A stretch of DNA of 64,000 nt, from assembly GCF_000685095.1 (NCBI RefSeq), contig NZ_BAYE01000021.1, positions 31,367 to 95,366 on the forward strand. The letters are read 5' to 3'. Shown piece by piece: positions 51,433 through 60,124 of the stretch. The translations under genes and the position numbers were made by a program. Source of the DNA: Paraburkholderia caledonica NBRC 102488 (GTDB taxonomy: Bacteria > Pseudomonadota > Gammaproteobacteria > Burkholderiales > Burkholderiaceae). The stretch's first letter is position 1. The number at the start of each line of letters is the position of its first letter. The notes beneath the pieces were generated by a model that was not told the origin of the DNA, searched no databases, and saw only the letters and a program-made list of their open reading frames with translations.

Positions 51433-51834
51433 TCATTCCGGTACCGAAGCCCGTGCCAACGCCTGCGTGTCGATATACTCGCGGATCTTCGACACTTTGC
51501 CGTTTCGAACGGTAATGGCGAACACCCAATCGTCCTCGAACGTTTTATTGGTGGCTATGATTCTTCCCTTGGCGAAGCCGATGACCAGAACCCGGTCTCC
51601 CTGCGCGACGAATTCACTCGGTTGCGTCAACGAAGTTTCCACCGTTTCGGATTGCGTCTGAAGCAGATCCGCTAGTCCTGCATGCCCCCGGCGCGTACCG
51701 GCCAGCGGCCAGTTGTCGCCCGGAATGATCCACTCGATATCTTCGGCACACAACTTCAGCAGACGTTGCTGATCGCCGCCGCTGATTGCTGCAAAGAAAT
51801 CTTTCACGACCTGGACATTCTCTTCAATGCTCAT
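51433..51834 (-). CDS. SnoaL-like (NTF2-fold) protein
   Basis: This 133-residue protein has the NTF2/SnoaL cone fold pattern (VKDFFAAISGGDQQRLLKLC, IEWIIPG, FVAQGDRVLVIGFAKGR, FAITVRNGKVSKIREYIDT). Proteins of this type are isomerases, hydrolases or ligand binders; no catalytic residue can be fixed here. The start MSIEENVQVV follows GAACTTCG. It lies on the same strand as the neighbouring reductases, 57 bases after the next gene upstream. Confidence 0.82.
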   Translation of the reverse strand: MSIEENVQVVKDFFAAISGGDQQRLLKLCAEDIEWIIPGDNWPLAGTRRGHAGLADLLQTQSETVETSLTQPSEFVAQGDRVLVIGFAKGRIIATNKTFEDDWVFAITVRNGKVSKIREYIDTQALARASVPE

Positions 51835-51891
51835 CGAAGTTCTCCGGTTCCAATTCATCTCACATGCACGCGGGCGAGGAGTCCGGCGACA

Positions 51892-52491
51892 TCAGCCGAA
51901 CATGACGAGGTCCTTAAAGATCAGTTGACCCCAGCTATTTCCACGCGCCTGAACTAGCAGTCCTCCTTCGGAAAGCCCGCCGAGCGTAATCGGCGAGAAA
52001 CCGAGCTTTTCTGCAAGCGCGCCAACCTCTGCTGCGGCGCCGTTATCATCGCTCGCGAGGAACACGACTCTCCTTCCACCATTGACGGCGGGATCCTTTT
52101 CAAGGACGGTTGCAGGCAGATGATTGAAGCCCTTGACCAGCCGACCGCCGGGGAAGGCTTGCGCGACGGCTTTGGAAGAAGGCATTCCCTCCAAGGCCTC
52201 AGGAGGCACGCCGTAGGCATTGGTCACATCGACGATGGTCTTTCCCTTCCAGGTGGGAAGCGCCTTGGCAACCTCCGGGTACGACTCAAAACGGACTGCC
52301 AGAAATATCGTGTCCGCCATGACGGCGTCCGCCAGTGTCCGGGCGACGATCGTGGGTCCGATCGATGCCGCATCGGAGGCGAAGCTCTCCGGGTCGCGCG
52401 TGGTCGCAACGGATACTTCGATGCCGCTTCGAGCAAATGCCTTGGCAAGAGCACGACCGATCTTGCCGAAGCCAATAATTGCGTAGCTCAT
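51892..52491 (-). CDS. NADP-dependent oxidoreductase, F420-reductase-like
   Basis: This 199-residue Rossmann-fold protein has the N-terminal GFGKIGRALAKAFARSG nucleotide-binding motif (about 7-22) and the AVMADTIFLAVRFESYP segment of the NADPH-dependent F420 reductase-like family (Npr). Such proteins in Proteobacteria use NADPH with other acceptors. It lies 26 bases after the next SDR gene on the same strand, so they are probably cotranscribed. Confidence 0.85.
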   Translation of the reverse strand: MSYAIIGFGKIGRALAKAFARSGIEVSVATTRDPESFASDAASIGPTIVARTLADAVMADTIFLAVRFESYPEVAKALPTWKGKTIVDVTNAYGVPPEALEGMPSSKAVAQAFPGGRLVKGFNHLPATVLEKDPAVNGGRRVVFLASDDNGAAAEVGALAEKLGFSPITLGGLSEGGLLVQARGNSWGQLIFKDLVMFG

Positions 52492-52517
52492 ATTTCCTCC
52501 TTCGGTTTTCGGCGCGG

Positions 52518-53285
52518 TCAGAGTTTGTAGCCGCCGCTTGCCTCGATTGTCTGGCCGGTCACCCAGTGGCCATCATCGGAAGCGAGGAACGCCACGACGG
52601 CGGCGATTTCCGAAGGCTCGCCAAAGCGTCCCAGCGCGATGTTGGCCTCGGCCGCCTTGACGACTTCGGGATCTTCCCGTAACGCGGCGTTCGCGTCCGT
52701 TCGCGTGTAGCCCGGCGCGACGGCGTTCACAGAAATTCCGCGCGGCCCTAGTTCGGACGCGAGCGCATGCGTCAGGTTGTTGATGGCCGCCTTCGCCATC
52801 GAGTAGACGGGCGCAGCTGTCACGGGCTTGGTTGAGGCAGCGGAAGAAATGTTGATGATGCGTCCGCCATCGGCGAGACGATCCAGAGCGGCTTGAACAA
52901 TGAAGAACGGGGCGCGGGCATAGACCGCCATTAAGGTATCCCAGGTTTCTGGCGTCGCGTCTTTGAAGCCCAACCAGCCGGAATTTCCAGCGTTGTTGAC
53001 CAGAATGTCGAGGCTTCTGCTTCCGGTCCGCCGGGTGAACTCGTCGTCGAGTTTCTCGAACAGCGCCGGGACGGCCGCCGCATCAACGAGGTCCGCGTGG
53101 ATCGCGAACGCAGTGCCCCCAGCTTTCTCGATCGCCGCGACCACCTCGTCGGCACCTGATTTGCTGGCGTTATAGGTCAGCGCGACCGTCGCGCCATCCT
53201 TTGCAAGACGTTCAGCAATGGCGCGGCCAATGCCTCGCGATGCCCCAGTAACGAGGGCAGTTTTTCCTTCAAGAGAGTGTCCCAT
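52518..53285 (-). CDS. Short-chain dehydrogenase/reductase
   Basis: This 255-residue SDR has TGASRGIGRAIAERL (about 14-28), NNAG in VNNAGNSGW, catalytic Ser in INISSAAST, YSMAKAA (the YxxxK active site) and a C-terminal HWVTGQTIEASGGYKL. It is FabG/GluDH-like, with unknown substrate. Between it and the next SDR there are 41 bases, so they form one unit with the F420-reductase-like gene. Confidence 0.9.
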   Translation of the reverse strand: MGHSLEGKTALVTGASRGIGRAIAERLAKDGATVALTYNASKSGADEVVAAIEKAGGTAFAIHADLVDAAAVPALFEKLDDEFTRRTGSRSLDILVNNAGNSGWLGFKDATPETWDTLMAVYARAPFFIVQAALDRLADGGRIINISSAASTKPVTAAPVYSMAKAAINNLTHALASELGPRGISVNAVAPGYTRTDANAALREDPEVVKAAEANIALGRFGEPSEIAAVVAFLASDDGHWVTGQTIEASGGYKL

Positions 53286-53326
53286 CTGATTTTCTTCCGT
53301 GAATATGTTGATGATTGGATCGCGCG

Positions 53327-54061
53327 TCAGATTTGCGCGAGGCCACCGTCGACGGCGAGCTCGCTGGCGGTCATGAAGCTGCTGTCCGACGACGCTAGAA
53401 AGGCAGCGGCCGCTCCGATCTCCGCAGGGTCGGCCATGCGCTGCAGCGGAGTCATCGAGGCGAAGACCTTCTGACCTTCCTCGCCGAGCGCTTCCTTCGC
53501 GAGTTCGGTCGCCGTTGCTCCGGGCGAGAGCACGTTGATCCGGATGCCGGTGCCCTTCAGATCCACCGCCCAGGTCCGCGCAAGGTTGCGCACGGCCGCC
53601 TTGCTCGCGCTATAAGCGCTCATTGCCGGAGCGCCCGTGGTGCCCGCGCTCGATCCCGTCAGGATGATCGACCCGCCTTCGCCCATCAGCGGCAGCGCTT
53701 TTTGGACCGTGAAGATCACACCCTTCACATTGGTATCGAAGGTTTCGTCGATGTGCTCGGCGGTAATCTGGCCGAGCGGAAGCGCGCTTCCTGCCCCGGC
53801 ATTGGCGAAGACGATGTCGAGGCTGCCGCGCTCAGCCTTCACCGCTGCGTAGAGCCTGTCGAGGTCGGCCTCGTCGGAGACCGAACCCTTTACCGCGCGG
53901 GCATGGGGCCCGAGATCGGCCACGGCGGCGTCGAGCGCTTCCTGCCGGCGGCCGAAGATGAAGACGAATGCGCCTTCGTCAATGAAGCGCCTGGCTGCGG
54001 CGAGGCCAATGCCGGTCGCGCCGCCGGTAATCACAGCGGTCTTTCCATTCAGTCTGTTCAC
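53327..54061 (-). CDS. Short-chain dehydrogenase/reductase
   Basis: This 244-residue SDR has TGGATGIGLAAARRF (about 12-26), NAGAGSAL, the catalytic Ser in LTGSSAGT and YSASKAAVRNL (about 155-165). It is first in the leftward unit and divergent from the LysR gene at 54163 with a 101-base gap, so that regulator probably controls it and the genes that follow. The substrate is unknown. Confidence 0.9.
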   Translation of the reverse strand: MNRLNGKTAVITGGATGIGLAAARRFIDEGAFVFIFGRRQEALDAAVADLGPHARAVKGSVSDEADLDRLYAAVKAERGSLDIVFANAGAGSALPLGQITAEHIDETFDTNVKGVIFTVQKALPLMGEGGSIILTGSSAGTTGAPAMSAYSASKAAVRNLARTWAVDLKGTGIRINVLSPGATATELAKEALGEEGQKVFASMTPLQRMADPAEIGAAAAFLASSDSSFMTASELAVDGGLAQI

Positions 54062-54162
54062 GTCGTGCGTCCTTCAAAAATGGAGAAGACCATTCTCTAA
54101 CTCTTGACCTATGAAGACAATTGACTAAATATGCATCTGAACCATCTACTTTTTAGATAGCC

Positions 54163-55128
54163 ATGCTCGACAACGTCACCATCAATCAACTCCGGGCCTT
54201 CGTCGCCGTCTGTGACCAGGGTAGCTTTTCAGGAGCCGCACGGGAGTTGCGACGCGCACAGTCGGCGATCAGTCACGCGATCAGCGCGCTTGAGGGTGCG
54301 TTTGATGTGGTGCTGTTCGAGCGAAACACTCGCAGAGCGACACTTACAGCCGCGGGCCGCAGCCTTCTGCCGGATGCTCGTGGGGTGATCTCACGCACCG
54401 AAGAAATGAAGATGCGCGCGGTTTCGATTGCCGAAGCCGGCGTGCCACAAGTGTCGCTTGCCGTCGATGTCTATTTCCCGCGAACGCACCTGATCGAATG
54501 CCTGCGCACCTTGCAGGCAGACTTCCCGACGGTTGCAATCAATTTGCGCATGACGACCATGCAGGGCGGCGAACGTCTCGTTTTCGAAGGTACGTGCGCC
54601 TTGGCGGTGACGATCACCGACGTGCCGGAGCTAAGCCCCGGGACCATCGAAAGGCAGCATTTGTGCGAAGCGCAAATGGTGACCGTCTGCGCACCATCAC
54701 ATCCGCTGGCCGCAATCACGGGGTCCATCCCGCGAGAGGAATTTGGCCGGCACATCCAGCTCGTCGTGACCGACAATCAGCCGGATGCGGAAAAGACCCA
54801 ACAGGGTGTTGCCAGTGAACGCCAGTGGCTGGTGAACGACCTTGGCGCGAAGCACGATCTGCTGAGGGGAAGCTTGTGCTGGGGACACATGCCGCATCAT
54901 CTGGTTGAGGACGACCTCGCGAATGGAACACTTGTCGAACTTAAGCGGCGCGCATGGCACATGCGTCCGCTTACGTTCATGATCTCGCAGCGGCGCGGAT
55001 ACTCGATTTCCGAATGCGAGACACGGCTGTTGGAGCTCCTTGGCAGCTGTCATCGCTCCTCGAAGGATGCCGGCCAGCGCGCCGTCTCACGCAAAGGCAA
55101 AAAATCTCCGGTGGTTCGCCGCGCGTAA
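54163..55128 (+). CDS. LysR-family regulator
   Basis: This 321-residue LysR protein has HTH FSGAARELRRAQSAISHAIS (about 22-41) and an effector domain (VPQVSLAVDVYFPRTHLIEC). It ends in a basic tail (SRKGKKSPVVRRA). It is divergent from the SDR pair, the classical arrangement for control of neighbouring genes. The AT-rich gap 54062-54162 is the likely operator region. Confidence 0.9.
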   Translation: MLDNVTINQLRAFVAVCDQGSFSGAARELRRAQSAISHAISALEGAFDVVLFERNTRRATLTAAGRSLLPDARGVISRTEEMKMRAVSIAEAGVPQVSLAVDVYFPRTHLIECLRTLQADFPTVAINLRMTTMQGGERLVFEGTCALAVTITDVPELSPGTIERQHLCEAQMVTVCAPSHPLAAITGSIPREEFGRHIQLVVTDNQPDAEKTQQGVASERQWLVNDLGAKHDLLRGSLCWGHMPHHLVEDDLANGTLVELKRRAWHMRPLTFMISQRRGYSISECETRLLELLGSCHRSSKDAGQRAVSRKGKKSPVVRRA

Positions 55129-55243
55129 GCACCGGACGCGGAGCCGTCCAATAGTAAAGATGGATCACTTGCTTGCGCCTCCTTATGAATTATATCGTTC
55201 GTGATCCTCAGTAAAAGAGGCGCAATATTGCTGGGCTGCGCCG

Positions 55244-55808
55244 TTACGCGTCTTCCATCACAGACAACGCAATCGCCTTCTGCGCCTCGATGCTTGCGAG
55301 ACGCCTGGTCATCGCGTCACGAATGTGCTCGCAGGCGAGCTTGCCGAGCACCAGACGCTGCGGCGGATTCGGCTCGTCGATGTTGGCAAGCATCGTCTCG
55401 ACGGTCTTCGCGGCATCCGCAAATTCGAAGTAGCCGCCGTCGAGCGCGCGGCGCATGTCACCAACGGGCGTTCGGCATAACACGGCAGCGCCGCCGCGAC
55501 ATCCAGTCCCGCGCCGAAATTCGTGCGCGTCGGACCTGGCTCCACAATCACGAAGTCGATGCCGAACGGCGCGACTTCCTGCGCCACGGCCTCCACGAAG
55601 CCTTGGATGCCCCACTTGGTTGCGTGATACGCGCCGAAGCCTGGATACGCGATCTGCCCGCCTTCTGACGAGACCTGCACGATGCGCCGCCGCCTTGCTC
55701 GCGCAGACGTGGAACGACGGCGCGGATGAGTTGCATCGAGCCGGTCAGGTTGGTCGCATTTGTCGAACCGGCGCATCGAGCGAACGACGCCTTCGCATCC
55801 AGTTTCAT
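55244..55808 (-). pseudogene. Broken short-chain dehydrogenase gene
   Basis: Three frames together spell an SDR C-terminal two-thirds: SMQLIRAVVPRLREQGGG in one frame (to about 55690), then IVQVSSEGGQIAYPGFGAYH with catalytic Ser and YHATK in a second (to about 55465), then MRRALDGGYFEFADAAKTVE in a third. Two frameshifts and loss of the N-terminal cofactor domain make it non-functional. It begins at a junction near 55808. Confidence 0.85.
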
Positions 55809-55985
55809 TCGACGTCGCGCGAGGGCGGCTTCACGTCGGCCAGCGCGCGATGTTTCTTCGAATAGAGGCGCATGGGCGGCGTCGGCACCTGCACCACGCC
55901 GACGAGGTCGGTCCCGTTGCGCTCGTTATACGACTTCAGATAGACCTCGTGCTGCATCACGTCGGCGACGATCTCGCCGCGACTG
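55805..55985 (-). pseudogene. Unidentified coding remnant
   Basis: One minus frame reads VADVMQHEVYLKSYNERNGT and then VGVVQVPTPPMRLYSKKHRA, ending ADVKPPSRDVE. It looks protein-like (no low complexity) but has no start and no family I recognise. It ends at the junction with the broken SDR gene, so it is probably a displaced gene end. Confidence 0.4.
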
Positions 55986-56020
55986 TGGGATCGTCGGGAG
56001 TCACTCCTGTCAGACGCCCA

Positions 56021-56280
56021 ATGGCACGTCCTCCGATTTCTTCCGCACGCCTCAGCCCGCGCGAAAATCAGCTTGCAGCGATCGACGCCGTTTGCGCCGA
56101 GTTCGAAGTCGCTGAGCGCGCGACGGTCGTGAAAGCCTGCGGCACAGGCAAGACGTTGCTTGAGCAGGAGATCGATGCACGCATGGGCGCGCGCTACACG
56201 CTGGTCCTCGCGCCGACACTTGGCCTGCTCTCCCAGACAATCCAGACCTGGCTGCGCCAATACGCGAAAAGGAACGGTTG
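56021..56280 (+). pseudogene. N-terminal fragment of a DEAD/DEAH helicase-like protein
   Basis: From ATG at 56021 a frame reads MARPPISSARLSPRENQLAA with Walker A ACGTGKT and LVLAPTLGLLSQTIQTWLRQ, the start of a superfamily 2 helicase of the type carried by plasmids and genomic islands. It stops being helicase-like at about 56280, where it meets the 3' end of the amino-acid-binding gene on the other strand. Only about 85 residues remain. Confidence 0.7.
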
Positions 56281-57075
56281 TTACTTTCCGTACATATCGA
56301 AATCGAAGTACTTGGCTTCGATCTTGCGATACGTGCCGTCCTTGAGCAATTCAGCGATTGCACCGTTCAACGCATCGCGCAGTTGGGGCTCCGATTTGCG
56401 CACGCCCGCCGCATCGCCGTCACCCATGATCTTCGCGTCGTAGACCACATTGCCTGCGAATGAGAAGCCCTTGCCGGCCGGCGTTGCGAGAAAACCCAGC
56501 TTGCCCTGCACGGCGTCCATCAGCACCGCATCGACGCGACCTGCCGTCAGATCGGCATAAGCCTGGTCGTAGCTCGGATACGCGACCACTTCCACACCCG
56601 ACGACGCCCACTTCTCGCGGGCATAGGTTTCCTGCACCGTGCCTTGCTCAACCGCCACGCGTTTGCCCGCGAGCTTCGACGCTTCAGGCAGCAGATGCGC
56701 GCTGTCCTTCGCGATCAGGCGCGTCTGGTTGCGGTACAGCCGCGTGGTGAAGTCGATCTGTTCGCGACGCCTGGCGTTCGCCGCCATCGACGACAGGATC
56801 ACGTCGAACTTGCGCGCCTGAAGGCCGGGAATCAATCCGTCGAAGCTGCTTTGCACCCACACGCACTTCGCCTTCAGTTTCTCGCATAGTGCATTGCCAA
56901 GGTCGACGTCGAAGCCCACGACCGTGCCGTCTTTTGCGATCGATTCGAACGGCGGGTACGTCGGGTCGATGCCGATGCGGATCGTGTTCCACTCCTTGGC
57001 CGATGCCATCGTGCTCGCGCCCATCAGGGCAAGCAGGGCGGCGCTCAACATCGTCTTTACGCGTGTGGTCTTCAT
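56281..57075 (-). CDS. Basic amino acid/opine ABC transporter substrate-binding protein
   Basis: This 264-residue periplasmic protein of the HisJ/ArgT/OccT group has a signal peptide (about 1-23, STMASAKEW). The ligand domain includes IRIGIDPTYPPFESIAKDG, VGFDVDLGNALCEKLKAKC with the Cys pair of this group, ILSSMAANARRREQIDFTT and the Asp-rich hinge VDAVLMDAVQGK. The start MKTTRVKTML was chosen because the upstream frame is not signal-like. It follows the oxidase genes (59 bases), but the permease and ATPase genes that normally come next are absent: the sequence breaks into remnant DNA at its stop. Confidence 0.88.
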   Translation of the reverse strand: MKTTRVKTMLSAALLALMGASTMASAKEWNTIRIGIDPTYPPFESIAKDGTVVGFDVDLGNALCEKLKAKCVWVQSSFDGLIPGLQARKFDVILSSMAANARRREQIDFTTRLYRNQTRLIAKDSAHLLPEASKLAGKRVAVEQGTVQETYAREKWASSGVEVVAYPSYDQAYADLTAGRVDAVLMDAVQGKLGFLATPAGKGFSFAGNVVYDAKIMGDGDAAGVRKSEPQLRDALNGAIAELLKDGTYRKIEAKYFDFDMYGK

Positions 57076-57134
57076 AGAGAGGCTCCGTGTGTGGTTGGGT
57101 GTGTGTGGTGTCGTTTCGTCTGGAATGGATGGGA

Positions 57135-58595
57135 TCAACTGGGAAATTCGCCGCGGGTGAAGTCGTCGCCGAGCGCGATGGAGCCGGCGATTTCGTCGAC
57201 CGTAACGGGTTTGATTGGCGCGCGAATGCGGTAGTAGCCGACGTCGCCGACCGCGCGTTCCTGCACCTGCGCAATGAGTTCGCCGACCGTCGCGCCACAC
57301 CATCGGCCCTGACACGGCCCCATGCCGCAGCGTGAAAAAGCCTTCATCTGGTTCGGCCCCTGACAGCCAATTGCCGCGATGGCGCGAATCTCGCCCGCGG
57401 TGACTTCCTCGCAACGGCACACGATGATGTCGTCAGCGGGGCGGCGCAGCCTGGCAGGCGGCGTGTAGAGCGCATCGAGCAGCGGGCGCACGGCGAGATG
57501 TCGTTTCATGGCGAGCCGCGCGCGACGGCCGCGTGCATCGCGCGACGCGGCATCGAACGCGCCGAGTTCGCGCGAGATATCGAGTGCCGCAAGCGCGCCC
57601 GCGTGCGCAGCCACTTTCGCGCCGCCGATGTCCGCGCCGTCGCCAGCAATCCAGATGTGCTCGACTGTGCTGCGTCCGTGCGCATCGGTGCGCGGGCGCC
57701 AGCAGGCCGACGAAGCATCCCATTTGTGCTCGCAACCGAGCGAGCGGGGCAGTTGCGTCGAAGGAATCACTCCCTGATGCAGCAGCACGAGCGAGGTGTC
57801 GATCGAACGATGCGTGCCGTGTGCGTCGGTGAAATGCACGCGTTCAGCGCGCTCTTCGCCTTCGATCGAGAACGCACTCGCGCCGCGATGAATAGGGATG
57901 CCCGCGCGCTTTACCGCGCGCATCATGCGCAGACCCTTCAGCAGATAATCGGCGCCTGCGAGCGCGGGCAGCGCATGAGGCAAGGCGGCGCGCCAGGCAT
58001 CGTGCGGCGTCGTATCAATGATGGCGCGCACGCGGCGTCCCGCATTCAGCAACTGCGATGCGAACAACCACAGGAGCGGTCCGCAACCGGCGAGCACGGC
58101 GTCCTGCGATGGTGCGAGTCCCGACGACTTGAGCAGCGTCTGCGCCGCGCCGATGCCCATCACACCCGGCAGCGTCCAGCCGCGCACCGGCCACGGACGC
58201 TCTTGCGCGCCGGTCGCGACGAGCACCGCGCGCGCCGATATGTCGAACGTGCAGCCGGGTTCCGCACGTTGCGCGCGTCGCGTGAGCATCGCGACGGCGC
58301 GGCGGTTTTCAAAGGCGATCTGCCATACGGCGCAGCGCGCCAGATGCTTCGCGCCGCTGTCATCGAAAGCCGCAATCAGCGTGCGTCCGCCGAGATACTC
58401 GTCGCCGAGCATGTGCGCGTCCCTGAGCGGGGACTGCGCGGCGTTGCGATAAATCTGTCCGCCGGGCGCTTCGCCTTCGTCCGCGACGATAACATCGAGA
58501 CCCGCACGGCGCGCCGTGATCGCCGCAGACATGCCCGCCGGTCCCGCGCCGATGATCAGTAGATCGCACGTCAATTGCGCGGGGCACTGCATCAT
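57135..58595 (-). CDS. FAD-dependent oxidoreductase, opine/hydroxyproline oxidase subunit (HcnB/OoxA-like)
   Basis: This 486-residue flavoprotein has an N-terminal FAD motif LLIIGAGPAGMSAAITARRAG, ATG-type VLVATGAQERPW, and a second nucleotide motif, ending in a BFD-type [2Fe-2S] domain CRCEEVTAGEIRAI ... CGMGPCQGRWC (about 405-445). It pairs with the small ferredoxin-like subunit upstream and the third oxidoreductase, as in octopine/nopaline oxidase, D-hydroxyproline dehydrogenase and hydrogen cyanide synthase. Its start overlaps the upstream stop by four bases. Substrate: probably an opine or related N-substituted or D-amino acid, given the neighbouring basic amino-acid binding protein. Confidence 0.85.
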   Translation of the reverse strand: MMQCPAQLTCDLLIIGAGPAGMSAAITARRAGLDVIVADEGEAPGGQIYRNAAQSPLRDAHMLGDEYLGGRTLIAAFDDSGAKHLARCAVWQIAFENRRAVAMLTRRAQRAEPGCTFDISARAVLVATGAQERPWPVRGWTLPGVMGIGAAQTLLKSSGLAPSQDAVLAGCGPLLWLFASQLLNAGRRVRAIIDTTPHDAWRAALPHALPALAGADYLLKGLRMMRAVKRAGIPIHRGASAFSIEGEERAERVHFTDAHGTHRSIDTSLVLLHQGVIPSTQLPRSLGCEHKWDASSACWRPRTDAHGRSTVEHIWIAGDGADIGGAKVAAHAGALAALDISRELGAFDAASRDARGRRARLAMKRHLAVRPLLDALYTPPARLRRPADDIIVCRCEEVTAGEIRAIAAIGCQGPNQMKAFSRCGMGPCQGRWCGATVGELIAQVQERAVGDVGYYRIRAPIKPVTVDEIAGSIALGDDFTRGEFPS

Positions 58596-58894
58596 GCGAG
58601 CCTCGCCTTACCCGACATTGCGCGTACGCGCATGCCGTCGCAGACGCGCGTCATGCACGCCTGCATGTTCGGCACGCCGTCGACTTCGACGAGGCAGTCG
58701 AAGCACACGCCCATCATGCAGAACGGTCCGCGCGGCGCGCCGCTGACGGGCGTAGTCCGGCAGGCGAGCGCGCCGCTTTCGAGCAACGCCGCGGCGACCG
58801 TGTAATGCTGTGGCACATGCCGGTGCGTGCCGTCGATATCGATGCGCACCGTCGGCGCCGGCAAGGTGACGAGAGATTCAAAGTACGTAGGCAT
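58592..58894 (-). CDS. (2Fe-2S)-binding small subunit of the oxidase
   Basis: This 100-residue ferredoxin-like protein has the plant-type cysteine pattern near the C-terminal half (CRTTP ... CMMGVCFDCLVEVDG ... CMTRVCDGMR) and an N-terminal strand TVRIDIDG. This is the gamma/HcnA-like small subunit of the three-component oxidase. It overlaps both neighbours by 4 and 17 bases, so all three are translated together. Confidence 0.88.
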   Translation of the reverse strand: MPTYFESLVTLPAPTVRIDIDGTHRHVPQHYTVAAALLESGALACRTTPVSGAPRGPFCMMGVCFDCLVEVDGVPNMQACMTRVCDGMRVRAMSGKARLA

Positions 58895-60023
58895 CGGTCG
58901 AATTCGAAAAACGCGTGGTGACGAAGGGATAAAGTATTGCGGGCCGGGCGCCGCCCGCGATCCACGGCGCGATCACGTCAGCGTGTGCGGCGGCGAGCGT
59001 CACGCCGCTATGGCAGATGGCGAGGAACGCGCCGGGATGCGTGGACGATTCCTCGTAGACCGGCAGGCCGTCCGGCGTCATGATGCGAAGCGCGCCCCAC
59101 GCCCGCACGATGCGCGCATGCCCGAGCACCGGAAATGCGGTGCGTGCGCGACGCGCAATGTCGGCCATGACGGCGCGCGTCTGGCCGTCGTCGAAGCCGA
59201 CGGCTTCGGCCGAATCGCCGAGTAGCACGGAGCCTTCGGGCGTCTGCCGCACGACGAGCGTCGGATAGTCGAGAAAGGGCGCGAGCCGCTCAGTCACCAT
59301 GATCTGGCCGCGCAGGGGCGTGATGGGCGCGAGCATGCCGACCATCGGCGCAAGGCGTTGGTTGTCGAGGCCTGCGGCCAGCACGACGCGTTCGGCTTCC
59401 AGCGTGCCGTGCGGCGTATCGATTTCGAAGCGGCCCACGTAGGGTCGGATTTCGCGGACTTCATGGTGCGGCAGATACGTGCCGCCCGCGAGCGCGCAGG
59501 CCTGCTGCATCGCGCGCAAGGCATAGAGCGGACTTGCGTGTCCGTCATGCGGCGAGTACAGCGCGCCCGCCAGTTTGTCCGATGCCGAGGGCACGCGCGC
59601 CTTCAGCGCATGGATGTCGAGCACCTCGTAAGTGAGCGACGCGTCGCGCGAGCGAATCGACTCCAGCAATTGCTGGCCCGCCTCGAGCTGCTCGATGGTT
59701 TCGCACAACTCGATGCCGCCGGGGCGCTCGAAGCCCGCATCGACGCCGGTCTTGCGCTGCAATTGCGCGGCGAATGCGCCCCAGCGCTCGGACGATTCAC
59801 GCGACCACTGCGCGTAGGGCAGGCACCGGCCGCCCTTGCCTTGTACCCAGACGAGCCCGAAATTGCCGCGTGCCGCACGATGCGCCGAGTCCGCGCCGTC
59901 GCATACCGCCACGCGCTTGCCTGCACGGGCGAGCCCATAGGCGATGGCCATGCCGACGAGTCCTCCGCCCGCGATCACGATGTCGAAGCGGCGTGCCGTG
60001 TTATGAGCCAGCTTATGTTGCAT
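58878..60023 (-). CDS. FAD-dependent amino-acid-type oxidoreductase (HcnC/OoxB-like)
   Basis: This 381-residue DAO-family protein has FDIVIAGGGLVGMAIAYGLARAG (FAD site, about 13-35) and the C-terminal G-rich segment LAICHSGVTLAAAHADVIA. It is the catalytic beta subunit in the heteromeric oxidases formed with the two following genes. The family oxidises the C-N bond of opines, hydroxyproline or glycine. It is the first gene of the leftward unit, 101 bases from the divergent LysR gene. Confidence 0.87.
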   Translation of the reverse strand: MQHKLAHNTARRFDIVIAGGGLVGMAIAYGLARAGKRVAVCDGADSAHRAARGNFGLVWVQGKGGRCLPYAQWSRESSERWGAFAAQLQRKTGVDAGFERPGGIELCETIEQLEAGQQLLESIRSRDASLTYEVLDIHALKARVPSASDKLAGALYSPHDGHASPLYALRAMQQACALAGGTYLPHHEVREIRPYVGRFEIDTPHGTLEAERVVLAAGLDNQRLAPMVGMLAPITPLRGQIMVTERLAPFLDYPTLVVRQTPEGSVLLGDSAEAVGFDDGQTRAVMADIARRARTAFPVLGHARIVRAWGALRIMTPDGLPVYEESSTHPGAFLAICHSGVTLAAAHADVIAPWIAGGARPAILYPFVTTRFSNSTDAYVL

Positions 60024-60124
60024 GAAATGCGTTTCCTGCCTGTTTTACGAGTCGAAACCGAACTTTGGGCGCTGCAAAAAACTGCGTCAAATGCCAGTTT
60101 GTCGGTCATCTATAATCCAATGTT

